Below are positions 25,785-35,708 of a DNA stretch of 64,000 bases, piece by piece. Position 1 is the stretch's first letter. The number at the start of each line of letters is the position of its first letter. The notes under the pieces are model-generated. The model was not told where the DNA came from. It did not search any database and saw nothing but the letters and a program-made list of their open reading frames with translations. The DNA is from Chloroflexota bacterium (GTDB taxonomy: Bacteria > Chloroflexota > UBA11872 > VXOZ01): assembly GCA_958295775.1 (NCBI GenBank), contig CATQHC010000005.1:124001-188000 (forward strand), read 5' to 3'. The position numbers and the translations under genes were made by a program.

Positions 25785-26224
25785 TTGAGCTCTTGCGCGC
25801 AGCGCGCTAAGCGCCTGCGTAAATAGGCTGCGCCTAGGGAACTTCACTGTTCCGTCAAGCGAAGAAGAGGCTACTGTGCCGTTCACCCGGGAAAACTCCC
25901 TGAGTGAATGGCACAGTGCTTTATCTTGAAACGACATTCCGATCCCGTTAGCTTGAGGATTCGAGGTACAAGCCGCTGCGTTACAGTAAGTGGAGGGGAG
26001 ACTTGCCTGTGTCGCTTCAGAATGCTTCTTCTCCCCGTCATTCCCGCGAAAGCCGGAACCGGAATCTGTTTTCTCCGGAATCCCGATCATTCCACAGTTG
26101 CAGGGGGTGGAGGTAGGGCGATGGGGAGACTTGGGCCAAGTGTGGCGCTTGGGATTTCGGCAGTCTCTAGCCGTGCTGCCAGCGGCACAAAGCTTGGCCT
26201 ACGCCTGAAGCAAGAGTAAGGGAA
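25785..26224. other. Gap of 440 bases with degraded repeats
   Basis: No gene is supported. Positions 26035-26065 carry a decayed family C repeat (CGTCATTCCCGCGAAAGCCGG). AGAGTAAGGGA before 26225 is the ribosome binding site of the next gene. Confidence 0.5.
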
Positions 26225-27004
26225 ATGCCAATGGTAATCGACTGTCACGCGCACCTAACCGGCGAACACACCGGCATCACGCGGATCTGGGGCCGGAATG
26301 ATGGAGCGCTCATCGCTGCCGCGGAGCGTGTCGGCATCGACGTGAGTTGCGCTTCAATCCTGACCACTGCTATGCCCGCCCCACTCGCGGACTTCCAAGA
26401 GTGCAACCGCCAAATGGCTGCCGCGACCCAACTGTTTCCCGGCAAGGTGCGGGGCTACTGCTACGTGAATCCCGGCTACACGCGTGAAGCCCTGAGCGAG
26501 ATTCGTTACTACGTGGAAGAGCACGGCTTCGTAGGCGTAAAGCTCTACAACGAATACAAGTGCACCGATCCCATCCTCTATCCCATCGTCGAACTCGCTA
26601 TCGAGCTCGGCGTGCCTATTTTGCATCACGCCGGACATCCGCACCGGCCGATACCCCAGCAGCCCAACATCTCAGACAGCGGCGACCTTGCCACGCTGGC
26701 CGCGCGTTACCCTGAGGCGGTGCTGATAGTCGCCCACATCGGCGGCGGCGGTGACTGGGAGTGGACGATCAAAGCCGCGCGCGCCACGCCAAACCTCTAC
26801 CTGGACACCAGCGGCAGCGTCTTCGATAGCGGCATGGTCGCGATGGCCGTGCGCGTCGTCGGGGCCGAACGCGTGCTCTTTGGCTGTGATACATCGTTTA
26901 CTGCCGGCATAGGGAAGATACGGGCGGCGAACCTCACTGATGCGCAAACCGCGCTCATCATGGGCGGCAACATGGCGCGCATCCTGGCTATGCGCAAGGC
27001 TTAG
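26225..27004 (+). CDS. Amidohydrolase family protein (ACMSD-like)
   Basis: A 259-residue metal-dependent amidohydrolase (amidohydrolase_2 group, with ACMSD and related decarboxylases or lactonases). The barrel begins with MVIDCHAHLTG (HxH, residues 7-9); further ligands are in PILHHAGHPHRP (about 138), LIVAHIGGGG (about 176) and ERVLFGCDTSF (Asp, about 221). Short length and lack of signal peptide fit this cytoplasmic group. The start has a modest AAGGGA upstream; ATG 26231 is possible. It lies between two sugar-binding lipoprotein genes, so a hydrolase in the same catabolic block is plausible, with unknown substrate. Confidence 0.83.
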   Translation: MPMVIDCHAHLTGEHTGITRIWGRNDGALIAAAERVGIDVSCASILTTAMPAPLADFQECNRQMAAATQLFPGKVRGYCYVNPGYTREALSEIRYYVEEHGFVGVKLYNEYKCTDPILYPIVELAIELGVPILHHAGHPHRPIPQQPNISDSGDLATLAARYPEAVLIVAHIGGGGDWEWTIKAARATPNLYLDTSGSVFDSGMVAMAVRVVGAERVLFGCDTSFTAGIGKIRAANLTDAQTALIMGGNMARILAMRKA

Positions 27005-27177
27005 CCAGACCGCACTCCACGCGCACATAGTGCGGCTCCCACGAAACGGCAATGCCCTGCCAAGATGCGCCCAATTCTGACTCTCTGCACAGCCTGGCGC
27101 CTACCACAATGCAGCCGCAGTCCTATCAGATCTCACACTTGCGGCAGCATATCGGACCCACAGCACATGGTTCTTGC

Positions 27178-27207
27178 TTGACATTGGGCATTTGTGAGAA
27201 GTACACT
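27178..27207 (+). promoter_or_regulatory. Putative sigma-70 promoter
   Basis: TTGACA at 27178-27183, 18-base spacer, TACACT at 27202-27207. It lies 59 bases upstream of the next solute-binding lipoprotein. Confidence 0.55.
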
Positions 27208-27265
27208 TCTTGACACAGCAGGGAATGGCTTGCAGTCGTCCGCTGCCGTTTCCGAGGAGTGAGCA

Positions 27266-28657
27266 ATGGCACAGAGGAGAGCAACGATGAAAGAAGCCAA
27301 CCGTTTTTCACGACGTAACCTACTTGGCGCGTCGGCTATCGGCTCTGCCGGGCTGGTTCTGGCTGCCTGCGGCCAGGTGCAGATGGCGGAAGCGCCCATG
27401 GAGCAGGATGCTGAAGCACCAAAAGAAGAGGCGGAGCAGCCGCAGATGATGGAGCACGCGCCCGTGGTGGCCTTGCTCATCAGCCAGCGTGAGGACACAA
27501 TCGCCAAGACGGCGGCCACGCTCGAACTCTTCGACACGGAACATCCCGAAGTCGATATTGCCTGGAAGCTGGGCTACCCGCCGGGAGAGCTGCCGGCGCT
27601 CTTGGCAGCCGGTTCCCCGCCGGACGTCTGCTGGTGGGGCGTGGCGCCGCATCAGGTGGCCGACATCGTCAGGGACCACCGCCCGATACTGGCGGCGCAT
27701 GGCGTAGATATTGACGAGATTGTGGAGCCCGTGATCAAGGGCAATACCTGGCAGGGCAAACTGCTCGGCGTGCCGTACGGTCTCAACACCACGAGCATCT
27801 TCTACAACAAAGATCAATTCGCTGCCGCCGGCCTCAATCCTCCAACGGACGACACCACGTGGGAGCAAGTGCTAAGCGATGCCGAAGACCTGACGGCGCA
27901 CCTCAACCAGGGGCAGGAGAAGACGACTGCTTGGGGTATCAGCACCAGTTCTTATATCCCCCAGTATTTGCCGTTCGTCTATGCGGGCATGCTCGACGAA
28001 GACGGCGAGTTGGCTGCCGACCGCGAAATCGCGCTGCACATGGTGCGCATGATCAAGGATGCGTGGACCAGGCGCGGCGCGGCTCCGGGTCCGAACAACG
28101 AAGACATCGACCTGAGCGGCTTTGCCATTAACGCGTTCAACAATCAGCAACTCAGCCAGGTGATCTTCGGCACCTGGGGCATCACGCCAACACGCGAGCA
28201 AGCCCAATTCGGATTCGATTCCATCGAGCCGCCCTATCTTGAAATTGGCGGCGGACGCACGCGCGGCGCGTTTATGGGCCAGGAAGAGCACTTCGTGCTG
28301 GACAGCAGCACGAATCCGGATGCGGAGACGCTCGTCGTCTGGTTCGCCAAGTCCACCCATCAGGAGTGGATGGGCCAGCGCGGTCATGCGATTCCGGTAC
28401 ACATCCCGTCACAACATGCCTTCGGCCCGCCGGAAGACAATCCGCACCCGGCCAACCAGTTGTCATTCGCCCGCAGCGCGGGCTATGCCACGCCGTTCTG
28501 GCCGCACCCGGCGTACCGCAACTTCACGGGCGCCCTCAATACGCACCTGCGACCGCACTTCCGGGAAGAGGACAACCTAACGTCGGAAGAGGCGGTGGAT
28601 AACTCGTTCGCGGCGCTCGAGCAGGCGATTGAGGACTGGAAGAAGGAGAACGCATAG
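27266..28657 (+). CDS. ABC transporter sugar-binding lipoprotein (SBP 3)
   Basis: A 463-residue family 1 solute-binding protein. NRFSRRNLLGASAIG is a twin-arginine signal and LVLAACGQ the lipobox (Cys about residue 35). A Met/Glu-rich linker precedes the binding fold: AATLELFDTEHPEVDIAW, LPALLAAGSPPDVCWWG, LLGVPYGLNTTSIFYNKDQF. GAGGAGTGAGCA precedes the ATG at 27266; a second in-frame ATG at 27287 is less well spaced. It ends with a true terminator at 28804. As with the other three binding proteins here, no importer subunits adjoin. Confidence 0.88.
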   Translation: MAQRRATMKEANRFSRRNLLGASAIGSAGLVLAACGQVQMAEAPMEQDAEAPKEEAEQPQMMEHAPVVALLISQREDTIAKTAATLELFDTEHPEVDIAWKLGYPPGELPALLAAGSPPDVCWWGVAPHQVADIVRDHRPILAAHGVDIDEIVEPVIKGNTWQGKLLGVPYGLNTTSIFYNKDQFAAAGLNPPTDDTTWEQVLSDAEDLTAHLNQGQEKTTAWGISTSSYIPQYLPFVYAGMLDEDGELAADREIALHMVRMIKDAWTRRGAAPGPNNEDIDLSGFAINAFNNQQLSQVIFGTWGITPTREQAQFGFDSIEPPYLEIGGGRTRGAFMGQEEHFVLDSSTNPDAETLVVWFAKSTHQEWMGQRGHAIPVHIPSQHAFGPPEDNPHPANQLSFARSAGYATPFWPHPAYRNFTGALNTHLRPHFREEDNLTSEEAVDNSFAALEQAIEDWKKENA

Positions 28658-28731
28658 GCTTCGGACGAGGCCTTGTTCGCAGTCTATGGCGTCCGAGCGA
28701 TGCGTGGGGGCAAGTAACTGATGGGAACTAC

Positions 28732-28759
28732 GTAGGGGCGGTTCGCGAACCGCCCCTAC
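28732..28759. repeat. Family A 28-bp perfect palindrome, variant arms
   Basis: Half-site GTAGGGGCGGTTCG and its exact reverse complement. The outer eight bases match the other family A members; the inner six differ on both arms in a compensating way. Confidence 0.85.
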
Positions 28760-28803
28760 ACATGGCCTGGAACCCAAAGACACGTAGGCTAGTAAACCAC
28801 CGA

Positions 28804-28841
28804 AGAGGGAGGCACGGGGGCGTTGCCTCCCTCTTTTTCTT
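28804..28841 (+). terminator. Rho-independent terminator
   Basis: AGAGGGAGGCA, a 9-base loop, TGCCTCCCTCT, then TTTTTCTT. The T tract is on the plus strand only, so it ends the transcript of the binding-protein gene at 27266. It touches the stop codon of the convergent hydrolase gene. Confidence 0.88.
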
Positions 28842-29646
28842 AATCTGTCTCGGCTGCTGCCATCAAGGGTTCTGCCGCCGCCGTGAACTCCTCTGCCGTG
28901 ATCGAACCCGCGAGACTGCGCGACTCAAGGTGATGCAGTACCTCTTCCGTACAGAAGTTGTGCGGCAGTCCGGGCGCGCCGATGCTCGTCGTGCAGTCCC
29001 GCAAAACGATGATGCAGTAGCCGCGCTCACGCATGGCGAAGACGCCATAGTCGCGGTGCGGCACGCAGTAGTTGGCCGCAAAGCCCGCGTAGAAGAGATA
29101 GCGGATTTTCTTGTCCCGGCACAGGCGGTGCAGTTGCGCGCCGGTAGCGATTACGAAGTCTTCTCCCGTGGGCCACACGGCTTCATCAATTGACCGTGCT
29201 TCCTCATGTTGACGGCGCAAGGGCAGCCACTCCTCGCCATAATGCGCTTCCAAGTTTGCCCACCTGCCTTGCCGTAGCGCGAAGTCTGGCGGCGGCCAGT
29301 CCGCAACGGACTTTGACGGCGGATTGAGTTCACTCTCGCCAGCGTAACATAACCATTGCGGGAACTTTTGCGCCACCGGCGGCGACGGCGCGTGCACCAC
29401 GGCAATTTCCAGCGCGCGGCACACGTCCAGCAAGGGCCGCATGAGGTCTCGACAGATCTGGGCGGAGCGCTCGCCGTGACTCTCGATGGTAGGCTCGTCC
29501 CAGCAGTCCACCAAGACAATGGCGGCTTGGGATGGCGGAATGCTGACCGGGGCGTACTTGAAGCCAAAATGCTCCTCCCGGTAAGGTAAGTCGATAGAGT
29601 GCGGTTCGTGGATGAGAAAACGAGTATTCAATTCTAGGTTCGGCAT
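28840..29646 (-). CDS. Isochorismatase-family cysteine hydrolase
   Basis: A 268-residue member of the isochorismatase-like hydrolases, which cleave amides or vinyl ethers (nicotinamidase, carbamoylases, isochorismatase). The catalytic Asp is in AIVLVDCWDEP (about 45), the Lys position is less clear, and the nucleophile Cys is in LFYAGFAANYCVPHRDYG (about 193), followed by GYCIIVLRDCTT. It is longer than simple members because of an N-terminal 35-residue extension and an insert at 100-160. AAGGAG lies before the ATG. It converges with the binding-protein gene. Substrate unknown. Confidence 0.83.
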   Translation of the reverse strand: MPNLELNTRFLIHEPHSIDLPYREEHFGFKYAPVSIPPSQAAIVLVDCWDEPTIESHGERSAQICRDLMRPLLDVCRALEIAVVHAPSPPVAQKFPQWLCYAGESELNPPSKSVADWPPPDFALRQGRWANLEAHYGEEWLPLRRQHEEARSIDEAVWPTGEDFVIATGAQLHRLCRDKKIRYLFYAGFAANYCVPHRDYGVFAMRERGYCIIVLRDCTTSIGAPGLPHNFCTEEVLHHLESRSLAGSITAEEFTAAAEPLMAAAETD

Positions 29647-29894
29647 CCAGGATCTCCTTCAGTCTAGAGGATCGTGACTTTTCTCTATTCTAGGTGGTGC
29701 GAAAAAAGCAGGACATTCCTTTATAGTTAAGGTCAACGTTTTTGTGTGGCATATGGTCGCAATGGTCACTTCCTCGAATGCAGGTGTCCACGTGTCACGC
29801 AAGAGATGGCTTCCGGATTTCTTGGGAATGAGGGACTTGAATGCCGTTTAGTCTTGTAGCAAGATCGCGCCACTAGTCATTGAGGAGAAGCCGC

Positions 29895-30911
29895 ATGCTG
29901 CGCGTAGATACTTGGAAGCACGGTTGGCGCTGGGTCTATTCCATCACCTATGACGAAGCGGTGCACTCCCTGTTGGAGTTCGCCCTACCGTTGCACCGCC
30001 GGCATGCCATACCCGGTGCGGTAGCCCTCGACGCGGAGGGACAATCAAGTGGCGACGGCCAGAGTGACTCCGGCGGCCGGAAACACGCACCTACTCTGAG
30101 TATTGACGAGTTGCGGGAACTCCAGCGCCACGGCTGGAGCGTTGCCGGATGTGGCCCGACGCGCAAGCAGTCCCGCAACGGTGACGGGGAGCCCACAAGA
30201 GGCATCCCAACCCAGGCATCGCGGGAAGCGCTAGAGCGGCTGGTTGGAGCGCCGGTCACAGTCCATGCGGTGCCGACCATAGATCATCATCATGGAATTC
30301 TACCGGAAGAGGTGCAGGCAGCCGGTCTCTTGGCGGTCTTCACATTGGAAGACCGCCTGAACTACAACCACGTCGACGAGGACCTGTATGCGCTGGGTCG
30401 CTCAGCGCTCTACACGGTAGAAGGCGTCCCCCTGCCTGCGCGGACCTACGATCCTTACTGGCGGCTGCACCAAGCATGGGATTCTGAGGGGTGGCTGGTC
30501 GATAGCGCTCGCGTGGTCTCCGCAGATCCGGAGGACTCGGAACGCGACATTACGCCCGCGCTGCTCGGCGAGCGCTTTGCGAAAGTTGCAGAAGTCGGCG
30601 ACGTGTGGCTTGCGACGCCGGACGAGGTGATCGACTACATCCTGATGCGCCGCGCCGCTCATCCACGCGGGTACCGCGCCACTGAGGAGGCAATCGAGTT
30701 TTGGATGGAAGCGCCCAGAATCCCGGAGCGCGTGCAGAATCGGGAACTCACCTTCACGCTGGATGTGCCGGCCACATGGCAGAATTCGGTGGTTGCGAGC
30801 GATGGCGCGCCGGTGAACGACGTAACGGCAATTAAAGCAGGACGAATTCGGTTTACGTTGCCTGTGCACGACGGCCAGCAACTTCGGATTGAGAATGCGG
30901 CTACCGTGTGA
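29895..30911 (+). CDS. Polysaccharide-deacetylase-like protein, degenerate NodB motif
   Basis: A 338-residue protein. The start WRWVYSITYDEAVHSLLEFA resembles the beginning of a NodB deacetylase domain, where the usual T-F-D-D metal motif reads ITYDE. HAVPTIDHHHGILPEE (about 130) may supply histidines. A low-complexity insert, GQSSGDGQSDSGGRKH, sits near residue 55. The last 60 residues look like a beta-rich domain (FTLDVPATWQNSVVAS). Whether it deacetylates sugars is uncertain because the canonical H-x3-H motif is not seen. ATG 29895 is chosen for its TGAGGAG. It is followed 118 bases later by glpK on the same strand. Confidence 0.55.
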   Translation: MLRVDTWKHGWRWVYSITYDEAVHSLLEFALPLHRRHAIPGAVALDAEGQSSGDGQSDSGGRKHAPTLSIDELRELQRHGWSVAGCGPTRKQSRNGDGEPTRGIPTQASREALERLVGAPVTVHAVPTIDHHHGILPEEVQAAGLLAVFTLEDRLNYNHVDEDLYALGRSALYTVEGVPLPARTYDPYWRLHQAWDSEGWLVDSARVVSADPEDSERDITPALLGERFAKVAEVGDVWLATPDEVIDYILMRRAAHPRGYRATEEAIEFWMEAPRIPERVQNRELTFTLDVPATWQNSVVASDGAPVNDVTAIKAGRIRFTLPVHDGQQLRIENAATV

Positions 30912-30960
30912 GGACTCGTAATTCTCCAATTGACTTGCATTCTTCGGCCCCACAGAGCCC

Positions 30961-30990
30961 TTGGACTCCGGTTTTCGCGGGAGTGACGGT
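30961..30990. repeat. Family C palindrome, diverged
   Basis: TTGGACTCCGG-TTTTCG-CGGGAGTGACGG, a changed version of the GATGGATTCC...GGAATGACGG unit. Confidence 0.55.
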
Positions 30991-31029
30991 AACAGGCGCC
31001 CCGGAGTCTGAATTAAGAGTGGCAATAGC

Positions 31030-32520
31030 GTGAGCGATTACATACTCGCCCTTGACCAAGGGACCACCTCTTCGCGGGCCATTCTCTTCGATGCCGCCGG
31101 TCAGATCGCCGCCAGCGCCGGACAGGAACTGCCGCAGATTTACCCACAGGCAGGGTGGGTGGAGCACGATCCCAACGCTATCTGGCAATCGCAGCATGAA
31201 TGCATCCAAGCGGTGCTGCGCAAAGCGGCGGTCGCGCCAGAGCAGATTGCGGCAATCGGGATCGCCAATCAGCGGGAAACCAGCCTCGCCTGGCAACGCT
31301 CCACCAGTGAACCCCTGTGCAACGCCATCGTCTGGCAGTGCCGCCGCACGGCGTCCCGCTGCCAGGAGCTGGAAGCGCAGGGCTTGGCCGAGATGGTCAG
31401 GCAGAAGACCGGCTTGGTGCTGGACGCCTACTTCTCAGGTCCCAAGTTCGAGTGGATTCTGCAAAACGTGCCGCGTGCCCGCGAGTTGGCGGCGCGGAAC
31501 GACCTCTGTCTGGGCACGGTGGACTCTTGGCTCATTGCAAACCTCACGGGTCACGCCCAGCACGTCACCGACCCGACCAACGCCTCCCGCACCATGCTCT
31601 ACGACATCCATGCGCGCGAATGGGACGAGGACATGCTCGCGCTCTTTGGCATTCCACGGGCGGCGTTACCGCGCGTGGTACCGTCGTCAGGATTTATAGA
31701 AAACACTGATCCGGCGGTGTTCGGCGCTGCGGTTCCGATCGCGGGCATCGCCGGCGACCAGCAGGCGGCGCTCTTCGGCCAGACGTGCTGGCAGCCCGGG
31801 CACGCCAAGAACACGTACGGCACCGGCTGCTTCTTGCTCTCGCACACGGGTGAGCACGCCACGCCATCGCGGTCAGGCTTGCTGACAACAGTGGCTGCCT
31901 CGTCGCACCGCACCGCCTACGCGCTGGAAGGGTCGGTCTTCGTGGCGGGCGCCGCAATCCAGTGGCTGCGCGACAAAATGGGCGTTATTGCCACCGCAGC
32001 AGAGAGCGAGGAGTTGGCACGGCAGGTCCACGACTCCGGTGGTGTGTTCGTGGTGCCCGCCTTCACAGGCCTGGGCACGCCCTATTGGGATCCCAACGCC
32101 CGAGGCTCCATCCTTGGCCTCACCCTGGGTTCCACGAAGGCGCACATCGTGCGCGCCACTCTAGAATCAATCGCGTTGCAAACCCGCGACGTCGTGCAGA
32201 CCATGCAACAGGAGTCGGGTGCCGCGCTGCAGGAACTGCGGGCCGACGGCGGCGCGGTCGCCAACGCCCTGCTCATGCAGACACAGGCCGACCTACTCGG
32301 TATCCCGGTAGTCGTGCCCTCGATTACCGAGACCACGGCCCTCGGCGCGGCGTACCTGGCTGGGCTGGGCGTGGGCTTCTGGCCGGACACCGAAACTGTA
32401 AAAACGCAGTGGCGTGTGGCTCACCGCTACGAGCCCCAAATCAGCGCCGACGAGCGTGAATCCCGCTACGCCACCTGGCAACGGGCGGTCGAACGTGCGC
32501 GGGATTGGGCGGCCAACTAG
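31030..32520 (+). CDS. glpK: Glycerol kinase
   Basis: A 496-residue FGGY kinase that phosphorylates glycerol with ATP to sn-glycerol 3-phosphate in the cytoplasm. The phosphate-binding start YILALDQGTTSSRAILFD, the glycerol-contacting stretches IGIANQRETS and TVDSWLIANLTG, the ATP site IAGIAGDQQAALFGQ and NTYGTGCF, and the C-terminal LQELRADGGAVANALLMQ are all present. Length matches GlpK (about 500). The start is a GTG at 31030 with only a weak upstream site. No GlpF or GlpD gene is adjacent. Sugar kinases of the same family can look alike, but the motif set is that of GlpK. Confidence 0.92.
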   Translation: MSDYILALDQGTTSSRAILFDAAGQIAASAGQELPQIYPQAGWVEHDPNAIWQSQHECIQAVLRKAAVAPEQIAAIGIANQRETSLAWQRSTSEPLCNAIVWQCRRTASRCQELEAQGLAEMVRQKTGLVLDAYFSGPKFEWILQNVPRARELAARNDLCLGTVDSWLIANLTGHAQHVTDPTNASRTMLYDIHAREWDEDMLALFGIPRAALPRVVPSSGFIENTDPAVFGAAVPIAGIAGDQQAALFGQTCWQPGHAKNTYGTGCFLLSHTGEHATPSRSGLLTTVAASSHRTAYALEGSVFVAGAAIQWLRDKMGVIATAAESEELARQVHDSGGVFVVPAFTGLGTPYWDPNARGSILGLTLGSTKAHIVRATLESIALQTRDVVQTMQQESGAALQELRADGGAVANALLMQTQADLLGIPVVVPSITETTALGAAYLAGLGVGFWPDTETVKTQWRVAHRYEPQISADERESRYATWQRAVERARDWAAN

Positions 32521-32681
32521 GTTGCGCAAGGGCGTTACCACTCTTACACGCGTCCGGATGCCAACGGCTGGCGAGAAGCAGCATTACACAGAGATCCATC
32601 TGCTAGAAAGGCTTGCCGGGCATACACCTCTCGGCTCTCCCATCTTAGCCAGTCTCCCGCACCTACAGCGAGTACTACCGG

Positions 32682-34001
32682 CTAGGCTTCACGGTGCGCC
32701 GGCGGGTTTGCGGCAAGCCGCGCCTGACGGACTTCGTCCACTCTCAGGAGCGCGAGACTCAATGTGATTGCTACCACGCCCGCAGCCATGAGACCGGTGC
32801 GAAGGCTTGTCAAATCGATGAATGCCGTGAACGCAAATGACCCAAGTACCGCAAGAATCAGGCCGACGGTGCCAATATTCGCCAACACGCGGCCACGTAG
32901 GTGGTCAGGACACTCTGCTTGCACGATGCTCCAGAGGGGCAGTGTCGCCGCTCCCCTCACACTTAGGGCGACTAAGATTGCCACGCCCTGCCACAGCCCT
33001 CCCAGAGCAGCCATCACTGCGAACAAAGCGCCAAGAGCCAAGAGCGCCAGCAAGCCTGTCTTCCCGTCGCCAATTCTCCTGGACACCCAGGGAATCGCCA
33101 GGAGGCAAATCACCGTCCCAACCGCTATGGCAGACTGACCCACCCAGATCGACACCGAAATCCCCCTTAGCGTATCGTCTATAAACCTCGCTACCACTAC
33201 GGGTAAGGCTGAAATCACTAGCGCATCGAGTATCACCCAAGCGACGGCGGCCGCCCGCAGCAAAGGCGCCTTGACTACAAAAGTCAACGAATTCGCCAGA
33301 TCCCGCAGCGCCGTTAGCGCCATCGCCACCAGCCTCACATGCGGCCGGACATCGGAGACCACCCCACGGCAGACACCCGCGTGCCCCGGCGCGTCAATGG
33401 CGCTAATCAAGAACGCCGCGAGTCCGTACAAGAAAATTGCAGCGCCAAGGGCGTTGAGCCCTCCGAAAGCGGTGATCAGAAATCCCGCCACAGTACCTCC
33501 GGCCATTGAGATTGGCCGGTTTATCAAGTGCACCGACAGTGCAGCGTTCCCGGCCACCAACTCATGCCGCGCCACGAGACTCGGCAGCATGGCGCTCCGG
33601 GCCACGGAGAAAAACTCCCCCGCCGTAACCAGCAGGAACGCGCCAACAGCTAAAAGAATCCCGTTCAATAACCCCAAGTGGCCAACTATCATGAGCACCG
33701 CCAGCACAAACACCCGCGCTACCTGCGCGTAGAGCATGAGTAACTTGCGGTCTACGCGGTCCGCCAGCAGACCGGCCAGGGGTCTCACAACGAGTATTGG
33801 ATAGATGGAGGCGGCAATGAGCAGATCTGCGGGGGCTATGCGCGCTTCCTCTCTGAGCAAGTGCAGCAGCAGTCCATAGAAAAGGGCGCCGTTGCCCACA
33901 CCGCTGGCGATGTACGCGGCAAGAAGGTAGCGAAAGTTGCGGCGTGCGAGAACTGCAGCGAAATCAGACCGCTGGAAGAATCTGAGGACAGGTAAACTCA
34001 T
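32682..34001 (-). CDS. Major facilitator superfamily transporter
   Basis: A 439-residue integral membrane protein with about twelve hydrophobic spans. The loop between helices 2 and 3 reads RPLAGLLADRVDRKLLM, the MFS motif A (G-x-L-x-D-R-x-x-R-K). It resembles the enterobactin-exporter-like and drug-exporter branch. The ATG at 34001 has GGAGCGG upstream and is preferred to a TTG at 34031. It is convergent with glpK and co-directional with the PmoA-like gene upstream, 244 bases apart. Substrate unknown; export of a small molecule is most likely for this branch. Confidence 0.85.
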   Translation of the reverse strand: MSLPVLRFFQRSDFAAVLARRNFRYLLAAYIASGVGNGALFYGLLLHLLREEARIAPADLLIAASIYPILVVRPLAGLLADRVDRKLLMLYAQVARVFVLAVLMIVGHLGLLNGILLAVGAFLLVTAGEFFSVARSAMLPSLVARHELVAGNAALSVHLINRPISMAGGTVAGFLITAFGGLNALGAAIFLYGLAAFLISAIDAPGHAGVCRGVVSDVRPHVRLVAMALTALRDLANSLTFVVKAPLLRAAAVAWVILDALVISALPVVVARFIDDTLRGISVSIWVGQSAIAVGTVICLLAIPWVSRRIGDGKTGLLALLALGALFAVMAALGGLWQGVAILVALSVRGAATLPLWSIVQAECPDHLRGRVLANIGTVGLILAVLGSFAFTAFIDLTSLRTGLMAAGVVAITLSLALLRVDEVRQARLAANPPAHREA

Positions 34002-34245
34002 TGGCCCGCTCCAGCTTGGCGTGGCGTTCAAGCTCTATACCCGCGTCCGCGGATCACTCCCTTAAATCGAAGGGTGCGTGTGCTCGACGGCCCCGCCTGG
34101 GGCCGACTTTCATCTCACCCACAGTCAATTCTTCTGTAGTTCAGAAAGCGCTCGCGCGCAACGCCAACGGATGATTACGGTAGGGCGCTCCTTTGGGAGA
34201 CGAAAACCTGCAACGTCCCTTCGCAGAACACCGGACTCGGTCGAC

Positions 34246-35409
34246 CTACTCGGCTCCCGCGACCTCAGGCGGCGTGATGTAATCGTGGTACCGCTGGGCC
34301 ACCTGCGCGGTGGCGGTGTCACCGGCGTGGACGTAGATGCGGTATTTGAAGCGCAGCAAGCCGCCTTCAGGCAGCACGTGGCTGCCGTCGACGCCAGGGT
34401 CGGCGTAGAAATCGCTCAATCCGAAGGGATTAGCCGTAAAGAGGCCGTAGTTGCGCGCGTGCCAGTAGGTGGGGTGGCGAAAACTGGAGGGATGGTCGTA
34501 GACGGCAAAGCCCAACGTCTCTCCCTTCACCGGACCGGTATAGTCGAGCCACTGTGCCCGCTTACCCCAACACTCCGCTTCGCCGATGCCGCCGATGGCG
34601 TTCTCCATGCGGCCGTCATCGGACGCATCCATGCTGGTCGCGACGCGCAGCGAGATGATGCCGCCCTCTTTCGTATCGCCAAAGTGGACCGGCCCCGCCG
34701 TGGCGCGGAACGTGATTTCAACGTCGATCAAGCGCGCGCCGGATGGCAAGGGATAGAACGTGAAGCGTCGTTCGTCTTCCACTACTTTCCCCTCGTCCGC
34801 GCCAACCCAATCGTTCGTCGAACGGATTGCGCCCAACACCGGACCGCTAACGTGCCCGCCACAATCCCCATACCCCGGCGAGAACCCGGTGTGCCGCTGG
34901 TAGCCGTGGCCTTCAACTTCGCTCCACACGTCGGCGCCGCTCACCTCGCCGTGGGAGACGTAGATGGACTTATGGTGCGGGTGGTCGTGCTTCTCGCCCG
35001 GCACATCCGGGATCATAGGGTAGTTGCGCGTCATGCCCTCGCCGGTAGGCCCGATAACCGGGTACAGATAGGGCTTTACCACCGGCTCGGCATAGCGATA
35101 CGTCGTGAAGAGCGCACCGCCGCAAGCAACATCCACGCCGTGCTCACCATCTGTCACCGAAACACCGCCTGCCGCAGATCCTGCTTGCACAGTGTAGGTG
35201 CGCGAATCATCCGCCGCCAGTTCAGGCACTACCCACACCAGCTTTGCGCCGGAAGCGCAAGCCACAACCTGCGCGGGCAACTCAGCGCCGGTTACGTCGT
35301 CGCGCGCGACGTAACTTCCGGCGGGGTCTAGTCCGTCAACGGCTGCCCATACGGGACACTCATTGCGGTCGTGGTTACCGGCATGCACTATGAGTTTCTT
35401 ATTTGGCAT
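34246..35409 (-). CDS. PmoA-like family protein (DUF6807)
   Basis: A 387-residue protein of the family named after, but not shown to be, a methane oxygenase subunit. The signature HDHPHHKSIYVSHGEV (about 142-157) carries a cluster of His, preceded by KPYLYPVIGPTGEGMTRNYP, which is typical. The N-terminal 80 residues form a beta-rich domain. These proteins occur with sugar dehydrogenases and epimerases in glycan-degrading bacteria; the function is not established. No signal peptide. AAGGATCACGTA precedes the ATG. The neighbours fit carbohydrate metabolism. Confidence 0.83.
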   Translation of the reverse strand: MPNKKLIVHAGNHDRNECPVWAAVDGLDPAGSYVARDDVTGAELPAQVVACASGAKLVWVVPELAADDSRTYTVQAGSAAGGVSVTDGEHGVDVACGGALFTTYRYAEPVVKPYLYPVIGPTGEGMTRNYPMIPDVPGEKHDHPHHKSIYVSHGEVSGADVWSEVEGHGYQRHTGFSPGYGDCGGHVSGPVLGAIRSTNDWVGADEGKVVEDERRFTFYPLPSGARLIDVEITFRATAGPVHFGDTKEGGIISLRVATSMDASDDGRMENAIGGIGEAECWGKRAQWLDYTGPVKGETLGFAVYDHPSSFRHPTYWHARNYGLFTANPFGLSDFYADPGVDGSHVLPEGGLLRFKYRIYVHAGDTATAQVAQRYHDYITPPEVAGAE

Positions 35410-35708
35410 TACGTGATCCTTCTTTTCATAAACGCTGCCTCTGCTCGATTAGAAGTGATTATACACCCTGCGGCGTTAGGGCCACTGTAAGGAAGAGGCG
35501 CCGAGCGCTACGGTAGGCTTGTCGCTGGCATGATCTCGCAACACTTCCGAAAGCTAGGCGTTGACGGCGGAAGAATCCAGCAGTGCGTAGCGCCAAGCTT
35601 GCCTCGACCCTTCAGCTTGCTTAGGAGAGCTCAGCACGATCTGTGGCGCCAACGTGTCCGGTACACTGATAGAAAGTTCAGCCGTCAAGGATTCAGGAGG
35701 CGGTGTAC

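Noticed and set aside
34078-35331. Long plus-strand open frame opposite the PmoA-like gene
   Set aside because: A shadow of a well-supported minus-strand gene; no domain is recognisable. The same holds for the frames at 37617-38732 and 40863-41831.
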